From positions 1 to 64,000 of the forward strand of contig NZ_JACIGK010000024.1 of NCBI RefSeq assembly GCF_014197915.1: a stretch of DNA of 64,000 bases, in the 5' to 3' direction. The position numbers and the translations under genes are program-made. Origin of the DNA: Roseospira visakhapatnamensis. Lineage in GTDB: Bacteria; Pseudomonadota; Alphaproteobacteria; Rhodospirillales; Rhodospirillaceae. Below, in pieces: positions 1 to 8,130 of this stretch (position 1 is the stretch's first letter; each line of letters begins with the position of its first letter). The notes under the pieces are model-generated. The model did not search any database, was not told the origin of the DNA, and saw nothing but the letters and a program-made list of their open reading frames with translations.

Positions 1-196
1 CGCCGCGATTTGCTCTTCAAGCCACCTCACCCAGAGGGTGAATCACATCCCGTGTCCCGTGTCCAAGCCTTTCAGCTCAAAATGAGAACTGCTGGACAAA
101 CGCCAAGCGTCGACCGCGACGGGACGATCGGCGAGGACATGCCGGCCGAGAGGGAAGGGCCCCCGGTGACGATCCGTCGAAACAGACGATTCCTTG
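1..196. other. non-coding stretch downstream of dnaE
   Basis: This left edge lies beyond the dnaE stop codon. The short frames that cross it have no recognisable product and I see no clear hairpin with a T-tract. It may contain the end of a transcription unit whose other gene lies outside the window. Confidence 0.4.
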
Positions 197-3100
197 CTAG
201 ACCTCCCGCACGTCGAGCACCCCCGGCACCGTGCGCAGGGCCATGAGGGTCTCCGCCGACAGGCGATGACGGGTGTCCAGTTCCACCTCCACCTCGCGCG
301 CCGGGGTGCGCGGCACCACGAAGACCGACTTCTGTCCGCGCGGGTCGCGGTCCAGGATCGCCCGCACCTCGGGCAAGGGGTCCGCGGTGCCGACATAGAT
401 CTTGATCTGCTCCACCGTGCGGGCGACCGCCACGTCCAGGCTCTCCACGGTCTGGACGTTCAGGCGCACCTCGTCCTCGCCCTCCAGGCGGGCATCGACG
501 CTGACAAGGAGCGGCTGGGTCGCCTCCAGCTTGTCCCGGGCGGCGGCGAGAACCTCGGAGAAGCACACCGCCTCCAGGGTCGCGCTGGCGTCCGACAGCT
601 CCACGAAGGCGAAGCGGTTGCCGGACTTGCTGTTGCGCTCCTTCTTGGCGCCGGGGATCACGGCCACCTTCACCGGCGTCTTGCCGCCGCGTTTCAGGTA
701 GGCGGGAAGGTCTCCCAGGGCCACAGTGCCCAGCCGCTCCAGGCCCTTGCCGTAACTGTCCAGCGGATGGGCGGACAGATAGAAGCCCAGCGCCTCGCGT
801 TCCTTCTGAAGGCGCTCCATGGCGCTCCACTCGGGACGGGTCGGCAGGGTCAGGGCCGGCGTTTCGTGGGCGGTGCCGCCGAACAGGCTGACCTGGTTGG
901 AGGCGCGATCCTCGGCGGCGCTCTGGGCCAGCCGCAGGATGCTCTCGACCGCCTCGAACACCTGGGCGCGGGTGTCGTTCAGGCTGTCGAACGCCCCCGC
1001 CTTGGCCAGGTTCTCCAGCAGCCGGCGGTTGACGACGCGAGCGTCCAGGCGGGTGGCGAAGTCCCCCAGGTCCCGGAACGGTCCGTTCTCGGCGCGCTCG
1101 GCCACCAGGGCCGCCATGGCCGCCTCGCCCACGGTCTTGACGGCGGCCAGGGCGTAGCGCACGGCGCCGTCCTCCACCGAGAAGGCGACCTCGGACCGGT
1201 TGATGTCCGGTCCCAGCAGGGGCACGCCCAGACGGGACAACTCGGTCTTGAAGGCCCCCAGCTTGTCGGTGTTGTGCATGTCGTAGGTCATGGTCGCGGC
1301 CATGAACTCGACGGGGTAGTTGGCCTTCATATAGGCGGTCTGATAGGCCACCAGGGCATAGGCGGCGGCGTGCGACTTGTTGAAGCCGTAGCCGGCGAAC
1401 TTGGCGATCTGGTCGAAGATCTCCGACGCCTTGGCGGCGGGGATGCCGCGGGCCTCGGCGCCCTGGCAGAACAGCGCGCGCTGGGTGTCCATCTCCGCCT
1501 GGATCTTCTTGCCCATGGCCCGCCGCAGCAGGTCGGCGCCGCCCAGGGTGTAGCCGGCCAGGGCCTGGGCGGCCTGCATCACCTGCTCCTGGTAGATCAT
1601 GATGCCGTAGGTCTCGCGAAGGATGGGCTCCAGCTGCTCGTGCATGTAGTGCACCGGCTCCAGGCCCTGCTTGCGCTTGATGTAGCTGGGGATGTTGTCC
1701 ATGGGGCCGGGCCGGTAGAGGGCCACGACGGCGATGATGTCCTCCAGGGTATCGGGCTTCAGGTTGCGCAGCACGTCCCGCATGCCGACGCTTTCCAGCT
1801 GGAACACGCCGGCGGTCTCGCCCCGCCCCAGCATGTGGTAGGAGCGGCGGTCATCCAGCGGCAACGCCGACAGGTCCAGGGTGATCCCGCGCGGGCGCAG
1901 CAGGGCCACCGCGCGGTCGAGCACCGTCAGCGTCTTCAGGCCCAGGAAGTCGAACTTCACCAGTCCGGCCTGTTCCACCCACTTCATGTTGTACTGGGTA
2001 ACGGGCATGTCGGCGTGGGGATCGCGGTACAGCGCCACCAGGTCGGCCAGCGGCCGGTCGCCGATCACCACGCCGGCGGCGTGGGTCGAGGCGTGGCTGA
2101 AAAGGCCCTCCAGCTTGACGCCGATGTCCAGCATGCGGGCCACCTGCTCGTTCTCGCGGCGCAGGTCCTGGAGGCGGGGTTCCCCCTCGATGGCCTGGGG
2201 CAGGGTCACCGGCTTGGCCGGGTTGTTGGGCACCATCTTGCAGATCTTGTCCACGAACCCGAGCGGCATTTGCAGCACCCGCCCCACCGAGCGCAGCACG
2301 GCGCGGGCCTGCAACTTCCCGAAGGTGATGATCTGCGCCACCTTGTCGGTGCCGTAGGCACCCTGGACGTAGTGGATGACCTCGCCGCGCCGGTCCTGGC
2401 AGAAGTCGATGTCGAAGTCCGGCATGGACACGCGCTCGGGGTTCAGGAAGCGCTCGAACAGCAGGTTGAAGCGGATCGGATCCAGGTCGGTGATGGTCAG
2501 CGCCCAGGCCACCACGGAGCCGGCGCCGGAGCCGCGCCCCGGCCCCACCGGAATGTGCTGCTGCTTGGTCCACTGGATGAAGTCGGCGACGATCAGGAAG
2601 TAGCCGGGAAAGCCCATGGAGTCGATGACGCCCAGTTCGTAGTCCAGGCGCTCGTGGTAGGGGCGGGCGGCGGCCGCGCGGTCCTCGTCGCTCATGCCCT
2701 CCTGGAAGACATGCTTCCACAGGCGCTTGGTCAGCCCCTCGACCGCCAGGTCGCGCAGCGCGTCGGCCTCGGAGCGGTCGGCGGCGCGGCGCGCGTGCGG
2801 CAGGATGGGTTTGCGCCGCTCGGCCATCACCGCGCAGCGCCGGGCGATCACCAGGGTGTTGTCGCAGGCTTCCGGCAGGTCGTCGAACAGCGCGCGCATC
2901 TCGGCGGCGCTCTTGAAATGGTGCTCGGGGGTCAGGCGGCGGCGGTCGGGTTCGTCCACGAAGGTCTTCTCGGCCATGCAGATGAGCACGTCATGGGCCT
3001 GGAACATCTCCCGGCCGGGAAAGAACGGCTCGTTGGTGGCCACCAGCGGCAGGTCCTGGGCATAGGCCAGGTCTATAAAGGCGGGCTCCAGGCGGTCCTC

Positions 3101-3667
3101 GGCGGCCATGCCGTGGCGCTGGATCTCCACGTAGGTCCGCCCCCGAAAGGCCGCCGCCAACCGCGCCAGCAGCGCCGCCGCGTCCTCGGTCCGGTCCTCG
3201 CTCAGCAGCCGGCCCACCGGCCCCTCGACGCCGCCGGTCAGCAGGATCAGGCCCTCGGCGCGGGCCTCCAGGTCCTCCAGCGTCACCTGGGGTTTCTCGC
3301 CCGAGGGGGTGTCCAGGAACGCCCGGCTCAGCAGGTGCTGAAGGTTGGTCAGGCCCGCCGCCGACTGGGCCAGCAGCACCAGGGGATCCGGATCGGGCTT
3401 GCGCAGGTCGCGGGGGCCGGCGCCCCGGCGGCGCGGCTCGTCCGTGTTGCGCACCGCCACCTGCGCGCCGACGATCGGCTGCACCCCCGCGTCCGCGCAG
3501 GCCACGGAAAACTCCAGCGCCCCGAACACGTTGCCCGTGTCGGTGATGGCCACCGCCGGCATCGCCTGGCGCGTGCACAGGCCGACCAGGTCCTTGACCT
3601 TGATGGCGCCCTCCGACATGGAATAGGCGGTGTGGACACGCAGGTGAACAAAGTCGGCATGGGCCAT
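197..3667 (-). CDS. dnaE: DNA polymerase III subunit alpha
   Basis: This gene encodes the replicative polymerase catalytic subunit, which extends DNA 5'->3' within the Pol III holoenzyme. The 1156-residue product matches the usual DnaE length of about 1160. It opens with a PHP domain (HLRVHTAYSMSEGA from residue 8). The palm carries PDFDIDF at residues 416-422, so D419 and D421 are the expected catalytic aspartates. The C-terminal part contains the helix-hairpin-helix and OB-fold region found in DnaE. The open frame runs further upstream through low-complexity sequence, but MAHADFVHLRVHT is the normal N-terminus of the family, so I chose the ATG at 3667. The gene is divergent from the binding-protein gene to its right, and a 15-bp tandem repeat lies about 75 bp upstream of this start. 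It is complete, and there are no signs of transfer. Confidence 0.97.
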   Translation of the reverse strand: MAHADFVHLRVHTAYSMSEGAIKVKDLVGLCTRQAMPAVAITDTGNVFGALEFSVACADAGVQPIVGAQVAVRNTDEPRRRGAGPRDLRKPDPDPLVLLAQSAAGLTNLQHLLSRAFLDTPSGEKPQVTLEDLEARAEGLILLTGGVEGPVGRLLSEDRTEDAAALLARLAAAFRGRTYVEIQRHGMAAEDRLEPAFIDLAYAQDLPLVATNEPFFPGREMFQAHDVLICMAEKTFVDEPDRRRLTPEHHFKSAAEMRALFDDLPEACDNTLVIARRCAVMAERRKPILPHARRAADRSEADALRDLAVEGLTKRLWKHVFQEGMSDEDRAAAARPYHERLDYELGVIDSMGFPGYFLIVADFIQWTKQQHIPVGPGRGSGAGSVVAWALTITDLDPIRFNLLFERFLNPERVSMPDFDIDFCQDRRGEVIHYVQGAYGTDKVAQIITFGKLQARAVLRSVGRVLQMPLGFVDKICKMVPNNPAKPVTLPQAIEGEPRLQDLRRENEQVARMLDIGVKLEGLFSHASTHAAGVVIGDRPLADLVALYRDPHADMPVTQYNMKWVEQAGLVKFDFLGLKTLTVLDRAVALLRPRGITLDLSALPLDDRRSYHMLGRGETAGVFQLESVGMRDVLRNLKPDTLEDIIAVVALYRPGPMDNIPSYIKRKQGLEPVHYMHEQLEPILRETYGIMIYQEQVMQAAQALAGYTLGGADLLRRAMGKKIQAEMDTQRALFCQGAEARGIPAAKASEIFDQIAKFAGYGFNKSHAAAYALVAYQTAYMKANYPVEFMAATMTYDMHNTDKLGAFKTELSRLGVPLLGPDINRSEVAFSVEDGAVRYALAAVKTVGEAAMAALVAERAENGPFRDLGDFATRLDARVVNRRLLENLAKAGAFDSLNDTRAQVFEAVESILRLAQSAAEDRASNQVSLFGGTAHETPALTLPTRPEWSAMERLQKEREALGFYLSAHPLDSYGKGLERLGTVALGDLPAYLKRGGKTPVKVAVIPGAKKERNSKSGNRFAFVELSDASATLEAVCFSEVLAAARDKLEATQPLLVSVDARLEGEDEVRLNVQTVESLDVAVARTVEQIKIYVGTADPLPEVRAILDRDPRGQKSVFVVPRTPAREVEVELDTRHRLSAETLMALRTVPGVLDVREV

Positions 3668-3739
3668 GAGGGGGGACTCTCCGGATGCGTCAGGCGGGGT
3701 CGGGTCGAGGGGGATGGACGAGGGTAGCGGACGCCGCCG

Positions 3740-3799
3740 GGCTTGTCGTGACCAGGCTTGCCGCGACCAGGCTTGTCGTGACCAGGCTTGTCGTGACCG
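3740..3799. repeat. four tandem 15-bp units upstream of dnaE
   Basis: Four head-to-tail copies of GGCTTGTCGTGACCA are visible. Units 1 and 3 are identical, unit 2 differs at two positions and unit 4 at one. The block sits in the dnaE 5' region and overlaps the possible N-terminus of the divergent gene, where it would encode a repeating LVVTR pentapeptide. Because the unit is a multiple of three, copy-number change would not shift that frame. Function is unknown; a role as protein-binding iterons is possible but not shown. Confidence 0.85.
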
Positions 3800-5061
3800 G
3801 GGGTCCAAGGGGGAGGCTTGTGGGTGCCGGCCTGCTGGCGACGGGGCTTGTGGTCTCGTCCGCCCTGGCGGAGACCCCGGACGCGGCGCCCGAGGGCACG
3901 GAGGCGGCCGCCCGGCCGCTGGTCCTGTGCACGGCGCCCTGGCCGCCCTTCGTGGAGACCGTTCCGCCGCCGTTGCCGCCCTCGGCGCGGCCGGACCCAA
4001 GGGCCCTGGGCTTCACGCGCCCGACGGTCGACGAGGTGCCGGACGCGGCGGAGGGGTCCGGCGACGACGACACCGGCCCCCCCTCCCGCTCCGAGACGCC
4101 CGACGCCGGGATCGTCGCCGCCGGTGCGGAGTCGGTGGACGAGCCCGCGTCGAGCACGCCCCTGACCGGCGCCGACGTGGCGCCGCCGGTGCCGCCGGTG
4201 ACCAAGAGCCTGGGCCGTGTGCTGGCGGCGCGTGATCAGCCGGATCCGGCGGCGCCCGAGACCCGCCTGTCCGTGGTCCGCGTGCCCGAGGTCGAGTCTC
4301 CCGCCGCCGAGCCCCCCGCCACCGAGTCCCCGACTATCCCCCTGGCCGCCCCCCTGGCGGCGCCACCCCGCCCCGGGGTCCTGCTGGACCGCCTGAGCAT
4401 GCCCACGGCGCGGGCGTTGCTGCCCCACGGGCGGCCGGGCGGCCCGGTGACCGAGGCCGTGGTCGCCGCCTGCCGGGAAGCGGGGCTTCCCTGTCGCATC
4501 AGCCTGTTGCCGTGGTTGCGGCCCGCCGAACTGCTGGCGTCGGGGCGCTGCGACGGGGTCTTTCCCGTGCCATCCCCAGATCAGACCGACCGGACGATGC
4601 GGATCTCGCGGTCGCTGGTGGAAAGCCGCCTGGCGTTCTTCACCCTAGATACCCACCTGACCGAGGCCGCCCAGTTCACCGACTTCATCGTACTGGCGCG
4701 CGGGCCGTCCAGTGAGGCCCGCCACGCGCACCGGGCGGTGGAGGGGCTCGATCAGACCCGGCTGGTGTTCGGCCCCGACCTGCCCCGGCTGATCGCCCGC
4801 CTGGGGACGCTGCGTCCCGACGACCGGGTGGCGCTGTTCGGCAACTACCATGTGATCACCCGCGCCATGGCGGAGGTGGATGGCTCGGTCCCGGCCCTGT
4901 CCGTGGTGCCGGCCGGAGTCCAGCGGCTGCACGTGGGGTTCGCGCGCGATCGCGTGCCCGCGCCGGTGGTCCGGGCCTTCGACCAGGGCCTGCGGCGGAT
5001 CACGGAAACCCGGGAGCTTCAGGAGATCATGGACCTGGGCGATCTGGAGAGCGGACGGTGA
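3793..5061 (+). CDS. periplasmic solute-binding protein (family 3-like) with a long disordered insert
   Basis: The C-terminal 220 residues resemble bacterial extracellular solute-binding proteins of family 3: a PVTEAVVAACREAGLPCRI helix-strand, a LLPWLRPAELLASGRCDGVF segment and a terminal GLRRITET helix. The first strand of that fold, VLCTAPWPPFVE, lies far upstream. About 145 Pro/Ala/Glu-rich residues separate the two parts, an unusual insertion near the start of lobe I. With the GTG at 3793 the product begins MTGGPRGRLVGAGLLATG and ends a good signal peptide at SSALA, so export to the periplasm is likely. The open frame extends to an ATG at 3685, but that adds the repeat-encoded LVVTR residues. 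A GTG at 3820 with GGGGGAGG just upstream is another option. There is no adjacent permease or ATPase, so it may be an orphan sensor or amino-acid binding protein. The ligand is unknown. Confidence 0.75.
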   Translation: MTGGPRGRLVGAGLLATGLVVSSALAETPDAAPEGTEAAARPLVLCTAPWPPFVETVPPPLPPSARPDPRALGFTRPTVDEVPDAAEGSGDDDTGPPSRSETPDAGIVAAGAESVDEPASSTPLTGADVAPPVPPVTKSLGRVLAARDQPDPAAPETRLSVVRVPEVESPAAEPPATESPTIPLAAPLAAPPRPGVLLDRLSMPTARALLPHGRPGGPVTEAVVAACREAGLPCRISLLPWLRPAELLASGRCDGVFPVPSPDQTDRTMRISRSLVESRLAFFTLDTHLTEAAQFTDFIVLARGPSSEARHAHRAVEGLDQTRLVFGPDLPRLIARLGTLRPDDRVALFGNYHVITRAMAEVDGSVPALSVVPAGVQRLHVGFARDRVPAPVVRAFDQGLRRITETRELQEIMDLGDLESGR

Positions 5062-5149
5062 GTTCCCGTGGTGACTGAAGGGTTATGCTTCAGGGGGTTG
5101 GGTGTCATTGTTGCGACGAGGTCTGATCTTCGATACTGTCTGTGAAGGC

Positions 5150-5175
5150 GCGGACGCCCCGGCCGGGGCGTCCGC
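5150..5175. terminator. perfect 26-bp GC palindrome between two genes
   Basis: The arms GCGGACGCCCCGG and CCGGGGCGTCCGC are exact reverse complements. The palindrome lies 89 bp after the binding-protein stop codon and 106 bp before the deacetylase start. It would form a very stable hairpin but has no T-tract, so it may be a Rho-independent-like pause or an RNA-stabilising stem rather than a strong terminator. Confidence 0.4.
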
Positions 5176-5280
5176 CCGCGCGATCGTGAGGGGACGCCCC
5201 GACCGGCCCATGGGCGGCGCCCGGGACGCGCGATCAGGAAACGCGATCAGAAAACACGACCGGGGAAACAGTGGGAGCCG

Positions 5281-6816
5281 ATGACCATGGCCTCGGGAGG
5301 CAGGACCGGCAAGCGCGGAGGCAGCCCCGCGAGCGGGACCGGCAAGGCCGGCGCCCGACCGTCCCGGTCGTCCGCCGCGCGCCCCGGCGGCTCAAAGACG
5401 GGTGGGTCCAAGACTCGCGCGGCCGGCGCGCGCGCGCCCGCCAAGACGGCCACCACCGCCGGCAAGGGAACTCGGACCGACCGCGCCCGGCCAGCCTGGA
5501 CGAAGTCGCGCCCCAAGGGCGGGCGCCGGGCGCCTGGCGGCCGGGGCGCGGGGACGCCCCCCCCGATCAGCCGCCGCGCCATCCTGGGCGGGACCGCGTT
5601 GTTCGCCGTCGGCGCCGCCCTCGGACTGCACCTGCGGCGCTGGGAGACGCAAGGCCGGGAGACCGGCCTAATCTCATCGGCGGCGTCCGGCGACCATGCC
5701 ATCGACGCACCGTCGCCCCGGCCGCCCGGCACCGTCACCATGGCCGACATGCCGGATGCGGCCAGCGTGACCATCGACCTTCCCATGGCCGAGGGGGCCT
5801 CGCCCGAGGTTCTGGCCGCGCCGCTGCGCCCGGCGCGCGTGATGCGGCCCGACCAGACCGTGCTGGCCGGCCACCCGGCGGCCGACTCGGCGGCGGCCCT
5901 GCCCCGGGTGCCGGCGTGGCTGTCCTCCCTGGGGCCGGCGCCGCCCACGCCGGCGCCGCCGGGCGCGCCTCCCCGGCCCGGACACAAGCCGGCCGAGGGA
6001 CACGTCGTGCGCGCGCCCGGGTCCGCGTCCACGGCGGTGGCCACCGTGCCCTCATCCCACGGAGCGCGCCGTCCGGTCCCCGCCACGCCGCGCGGGCCGC
6101 TCTGGCTGGCCAATGCCCTCGCCATTGCCGATCCGGGCGCCCGCCCCATGGTGACCGTGGTCATCGACGACCTGGGCCTGGACCATCGCCGCACCGCCCG
6201 CGTGGCCGCCCTGCCGGGCCCCCTGACGCTGTCGTTCATGTCCTATGCGGGGGAGCTGCCGGCGCAGACCGCCGCCGGGCGCCGCGCCGGGCACGAACTG
6301 ATGCTGCACATGCCCATGCAGCCCAGCAGCGCGCGCGTGAACCCGGGTCCCGGGGCGCTGATGGTGGGGCAATCGGCCGACGAGATCCGCCGCCGGCTGG
6401 ACGGCGCCCTGAGGGGCTTCGCCGGCTATGTGGGACTGAACAATCACATGGGGTCGCGGTTCACCGCCAACCCCGCCGGCATGGGCGTGGTCATGGACGA
6501 GGTCCGCCGCCGGCAACTGCTGTTCCTGGACAGCCGCACCACCGGGGGCTCGGTGGCGCCCGGACTGGCGGCCCGGGCCGGCGTGCCGTTCATCGAACGC
6601 TCCATTTTCCTCGACCACGACCCCGGCCGCGCCACGGTGGACCGCCAGTTAGCGCAACTGGAACGGGTGGCCGCGCGACATGGCCACGCCATCGCCATCG
6701 GCCACCCCCGCGACGCCACCATCGCCGGGCTGTCCGCCTGGCTGGGACCCGCGCAGGCGCGCGGCCTGGCCCTGGTGCCGGCCAGCGCCATTCCGCGCTT
6801 CGCGCGACTGACCTAG
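5281..6816 (+). CDS. divergent polysaccharide deacetylase family protein (DUF610/YibQ-like)
   Basis: Residues from about 295 to the end match the divergent polysaccharide deacetylase family. The motif MVTVVIDDLGLDHR marks the first strand with its acidic pair. It is followed by LTLSFMSYAGELP, HELMLHMPMQP, GLNNHMGSRFTAN and AIAIGHPRDATI. The metal-ligand pattern is the altered one of this family rather than that of classical NodB enzymes. The N-terminal 280 residues are Ala/Pro/Arg-rich and of low complexity. They contain one hydrophobic stretch (RAILGGTALFAVGAALGLHL, about residues 99-118) that could be a membrane anchor or an uncleaved signal. A periplasmic location is therefore likely. In other bacteria the family often accompanies murein hydrolase activators, but no envC/ctpA neighbour is present here. 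The TAG stop lies in the CTAG that begins the palindromic element immediately downstream. Confidence 0.85.
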   Translation: MTMASGGRTGKRGGSPASGTGKAGARPSRSSAARPGGSKTGGSKTRAAGARAPAKTATTAGKGTRTDRARPAWTKSRPKGGRRAPGGRGAGTPPPISRRAILGGTALFAVGAALGLHLRRWETQGRETGLISSAASGDHAIDAPSPRPPGTVTMADMPDAASVTIDLPMAEGASPEVLAAPLRPARVMRPDQTVLAGHPAADSAAALPRVPAWLSSLGPAPPTPAPPGAPPRPGHKPAEGHVVRAPGSASTAVATVPSSHGARRPVPATPRGPLWLANALAIADPGARPMVTVVIDDLGLDHRRTARVAALPGPLTLSFMSYAGELPAQTAAGRRAGHELMLHMPMQPSSARVNPGPGALMVGQSADEIRRRLDGALRGFAGYVGLNNHMGSRFTANPAGMGVVMDEVRRRQLLFLDSRTTGGSVAPGLAARAGVPFIERSIFLDHDPGRATVDRQLAQLERVAARHGHAIAIGHPRDATIAGLSAWLGPAQARGLALVPASAIPRFARLT

Positions 6817-6943
6817 GGCACTGATCCAGACAAAAGATGCAGTCCGCATTCTTTTGTCTGGATCGAAAGTGCACGAGAAACAATATCTTGTGCAGCGACG
6901 TTTGCATTCAAGGGTGACTCCCTTGAATGCGTCGCTGCACTAG
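6813..6943. repeat. dispersed palindromic element, copy 1 (full length)
   Basis: This is a 131-bp CTAG-to-CTAG unit made of three hairpins. The first has arms GATCCAGACAAAAGA and TCTTTTGTCTGGATC around an ATGC-AGTCC-GCAT core. The second is short (GCACGAGA/TCTTGTGC). The third pairs GTGCAGCGACG with CGTCGCTGCAC and CATTCAAGGG with CCCTTGAATG. Related copies lie at 28490-28618 and 54703-54767. No protein is convincingly encoded. The flanking CTAGs supply the TAG stop of the deacetylase on the left and the TAG that ends a transposase remnant frame on the right. It behaves like a REP/MITE-type non-autonomous element and could also terminate transcription. Confidence 0.85.
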
Positions 6944-7193
6944 CAGTTTGCCTGGTTTTGGGTCATCTGGTTGTTGTGAGAGTCGGTGATGGCCGCGCCG
7001 TTCTCCCGCCGGAAGGTCGCGATGGTGTCGTGGTCCGGGTGCGTATCCGCCGCCACGAACCGAACGCCGACGGCCCGACCCGCTCCACCGCCTCGATGAT
7101 GAAGTGCGCCACGCCGTCATCCGGCCCCCACTCCCGCAGGTCCGGCGGCAACAGAAGCGCTTGCGTGCGATCGTCCGAGATGACGTTCGCCAT
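6940..7193 (-). pseudogene. IS1182-type transposase remnant
   Basis: Starting at the ATG at 7193 the frame reads MANVISDDRTQALLLPPDLREW, then GPDDGVAHFIIEAVERV. That is the typical N-terminus of IS1182/IS5-group transposases (LLPPxLREW...FxxExVExx). A jump to another frame then gives RAVGVRFVAADTHPDHDTI and ATFRRENGAAI. These match a later conserved block of the same family, so about 50 residues between the two blocks have been lost by deletion. The second frame ends at a TAG formed by the CTAG border of the adjacent palindromic element, so everything downstream (the catalytic DDE part) is absent. The gene cannot be functional. No inverted terminal repeats were recognised. Confidence 0.75.
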
Positions 7194-7261
7194 CACCCGA
7201 TCCCGATGACACCGGATGCCGTCCGAAGCCCGGACCTTAATGGTGCGGGCCTTCGTTCCCT

Positions 7262-7440
7262 GACGCAAACAGAGATGAACTTTGAGTAAAATTAATGGCA
7301 GCTTATCGCAACTAATAAGAAACAAACACCAAATCATGGACAGCAGCCCCCCGAGCCACCAAAGACGGCGGGCAAAAGGAAGCGCTTGACTAAGCTGCCA
7401 GAAAGAGTACCTATTAGATTACGAAACTGGCGGGATCAGT
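7262..7440. other. low-G+C stretch without a recognised gene
   Basis: Roughly 180 bp with clearly lower G+C than the neighbours, rich in AATTAAT/ACTAATAAG-like runs. One plus-strand frame without a start codon ends in a basic tail (KRKRLTKLPERVPIRLRNW) before a TAA at 7441-7443, next to the repressor stop. It could be the decayed end of a mobile-element gene, but I cannot identify it. Confidence 0.35.
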
Positions 7441-7441
7441 C

Positions 7442-8017
7442 TTAAGCCAAGTGTTTGCTTTGATTCTCTTCAACCGTCGCGTGCAGTTCACGGCGTAACT
7501 GGTAGAGCCCCATGCGCAGGGCCACCCGCGCGGCCTTGAGATCCGTGTCGCCCTCGGTGGCGGCGATGACGTCGGCATACAGACGGCCGGCCAGTTCACC
7601 AGCGGAGCGATCGTCGATGCGCGCATTGGCATCACGGTATGTGGCCCTGATCCCCTCGAAGCACAGGCCCAGCAGACGACCATCCAGGGCGGGGACGGAC
7701 GCCACCCCCCTGACCGCCATGGACGGCGATGGGACCGCGGCCGCCCCGCGCGCGAGGCCGTCGCGATACATCGGCCCCTCGCCGGTGGCGAGCCAGTCCA
7801 CCGACACGTCCGCCGCCCTGGCGATGGGCACCAGGCTGTCGAGCGTGGGGCTGGTTCCCTTCAGAATGCTTCTCAGTGTGCTGTCGCTGATACCCGCGCG
7901 CATGGCGAAAGATCGCGCACTCTCCTCCCCGATCGCCGTCCGGATACGGTGTGCCAGCCCTTCTCCCTTCCCCTCTCCTACCATGGCCTTAGCCTTGTGT
8001 CCGGGCATATCCGCCAT
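7442..8017 (-). CDS. XRE-family (phage repressor-like) transcriptional regulator
   Basis: The N-terminal part (about residues 20-80 from the ATG at 8017) is a helix-turn-helix of the phage CI/Mu c type: LAHRIRTAIGEESARSFAMR, then AGISDSTLRSILKGTSPTLD, then ADVSVDWLATGEGP. The C-terminal 110 residues are not a LexA-type peptidase: there is no Ser-Lys pair in context. They look like a helical oligomerisation region. An AGGAG sequence lies 3 bases before the ATG at 8017 and 12 bases before a second ATG at 8008, so either may be used; a longer TTG start at 8044 is less likely. The gene is divergent from a Ner-like gene, the arrangement of the c/ner control region in Mu-like phages, and the shared 113-bp spacer contains palindromes. 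It is probably autoregulated. No phage structural genes are nearby. Confidence 0.75.
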   Translation of the reverse strand: MADMPGHKAKAMVGEGKGEGLAHRIRTAIGEESARSFAMRAGISDSTLRSILKGTSPTLDSLVPIARAADVSVDWLATGEGPMYRDGLARGAAAVPSPSMAVRGVASVPALDGRLLGLCFEGIRATYRDANARIDDRSAGELAGRLYADVIAATEGDTDLKAARVALRMGLYQLRRELHATVEENQSKHLA

Positions 8018-8081
8018 GGCTCCTGTCGACCGGTGATCGACCAAACGCCTCGGTCGAGATACGCGGGAAAATGTGAACGTC

Positions 8082-8103
8082 AGCGATTATTCGCTTGCCG
8101 AAT
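8082..8103. promoter_or_regulatory. candidate operator between the repressor and the Ner-like gene
   Basis: Two overlapping inverted repeats occur here: AGCGA-TTAT-TCGCT (8082-8095) and ATTCG-CTTGC-CGAAT (8089-8103). A further half-site, TTTCGCTAG, lies at 8112-8120. The location between two divergent DNA-binding-protein genes suggests a shared operator; no binding data are available. Confidence 0.45.
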
Positions 8104-8130
8104 GAGTGGGATTTCGCTAGTCTTCTTGTC

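Noticed and set aside
194-3727. 1177-codon open frame on the plus strand opposite dnaE
   Set aside because: It is antisense to dnaE, His/Gly/Leu-rich without domain structure; high G+C makes such shadow frames common. The same applies to 10291-13455 (-), 13564-15993 (+) and 19324-22752 (+).
6590-6907. Minus-strand frame starting MQTSLHKILFLVHFRSRQKN in the palindromic element, with a similar frame at 28241-28582
   Set aside because: The shared part is just the translated repeat; both frames continue into unrelated antisense sequence and lack ribosome-binding sites, so a conserved protein is unlikely.
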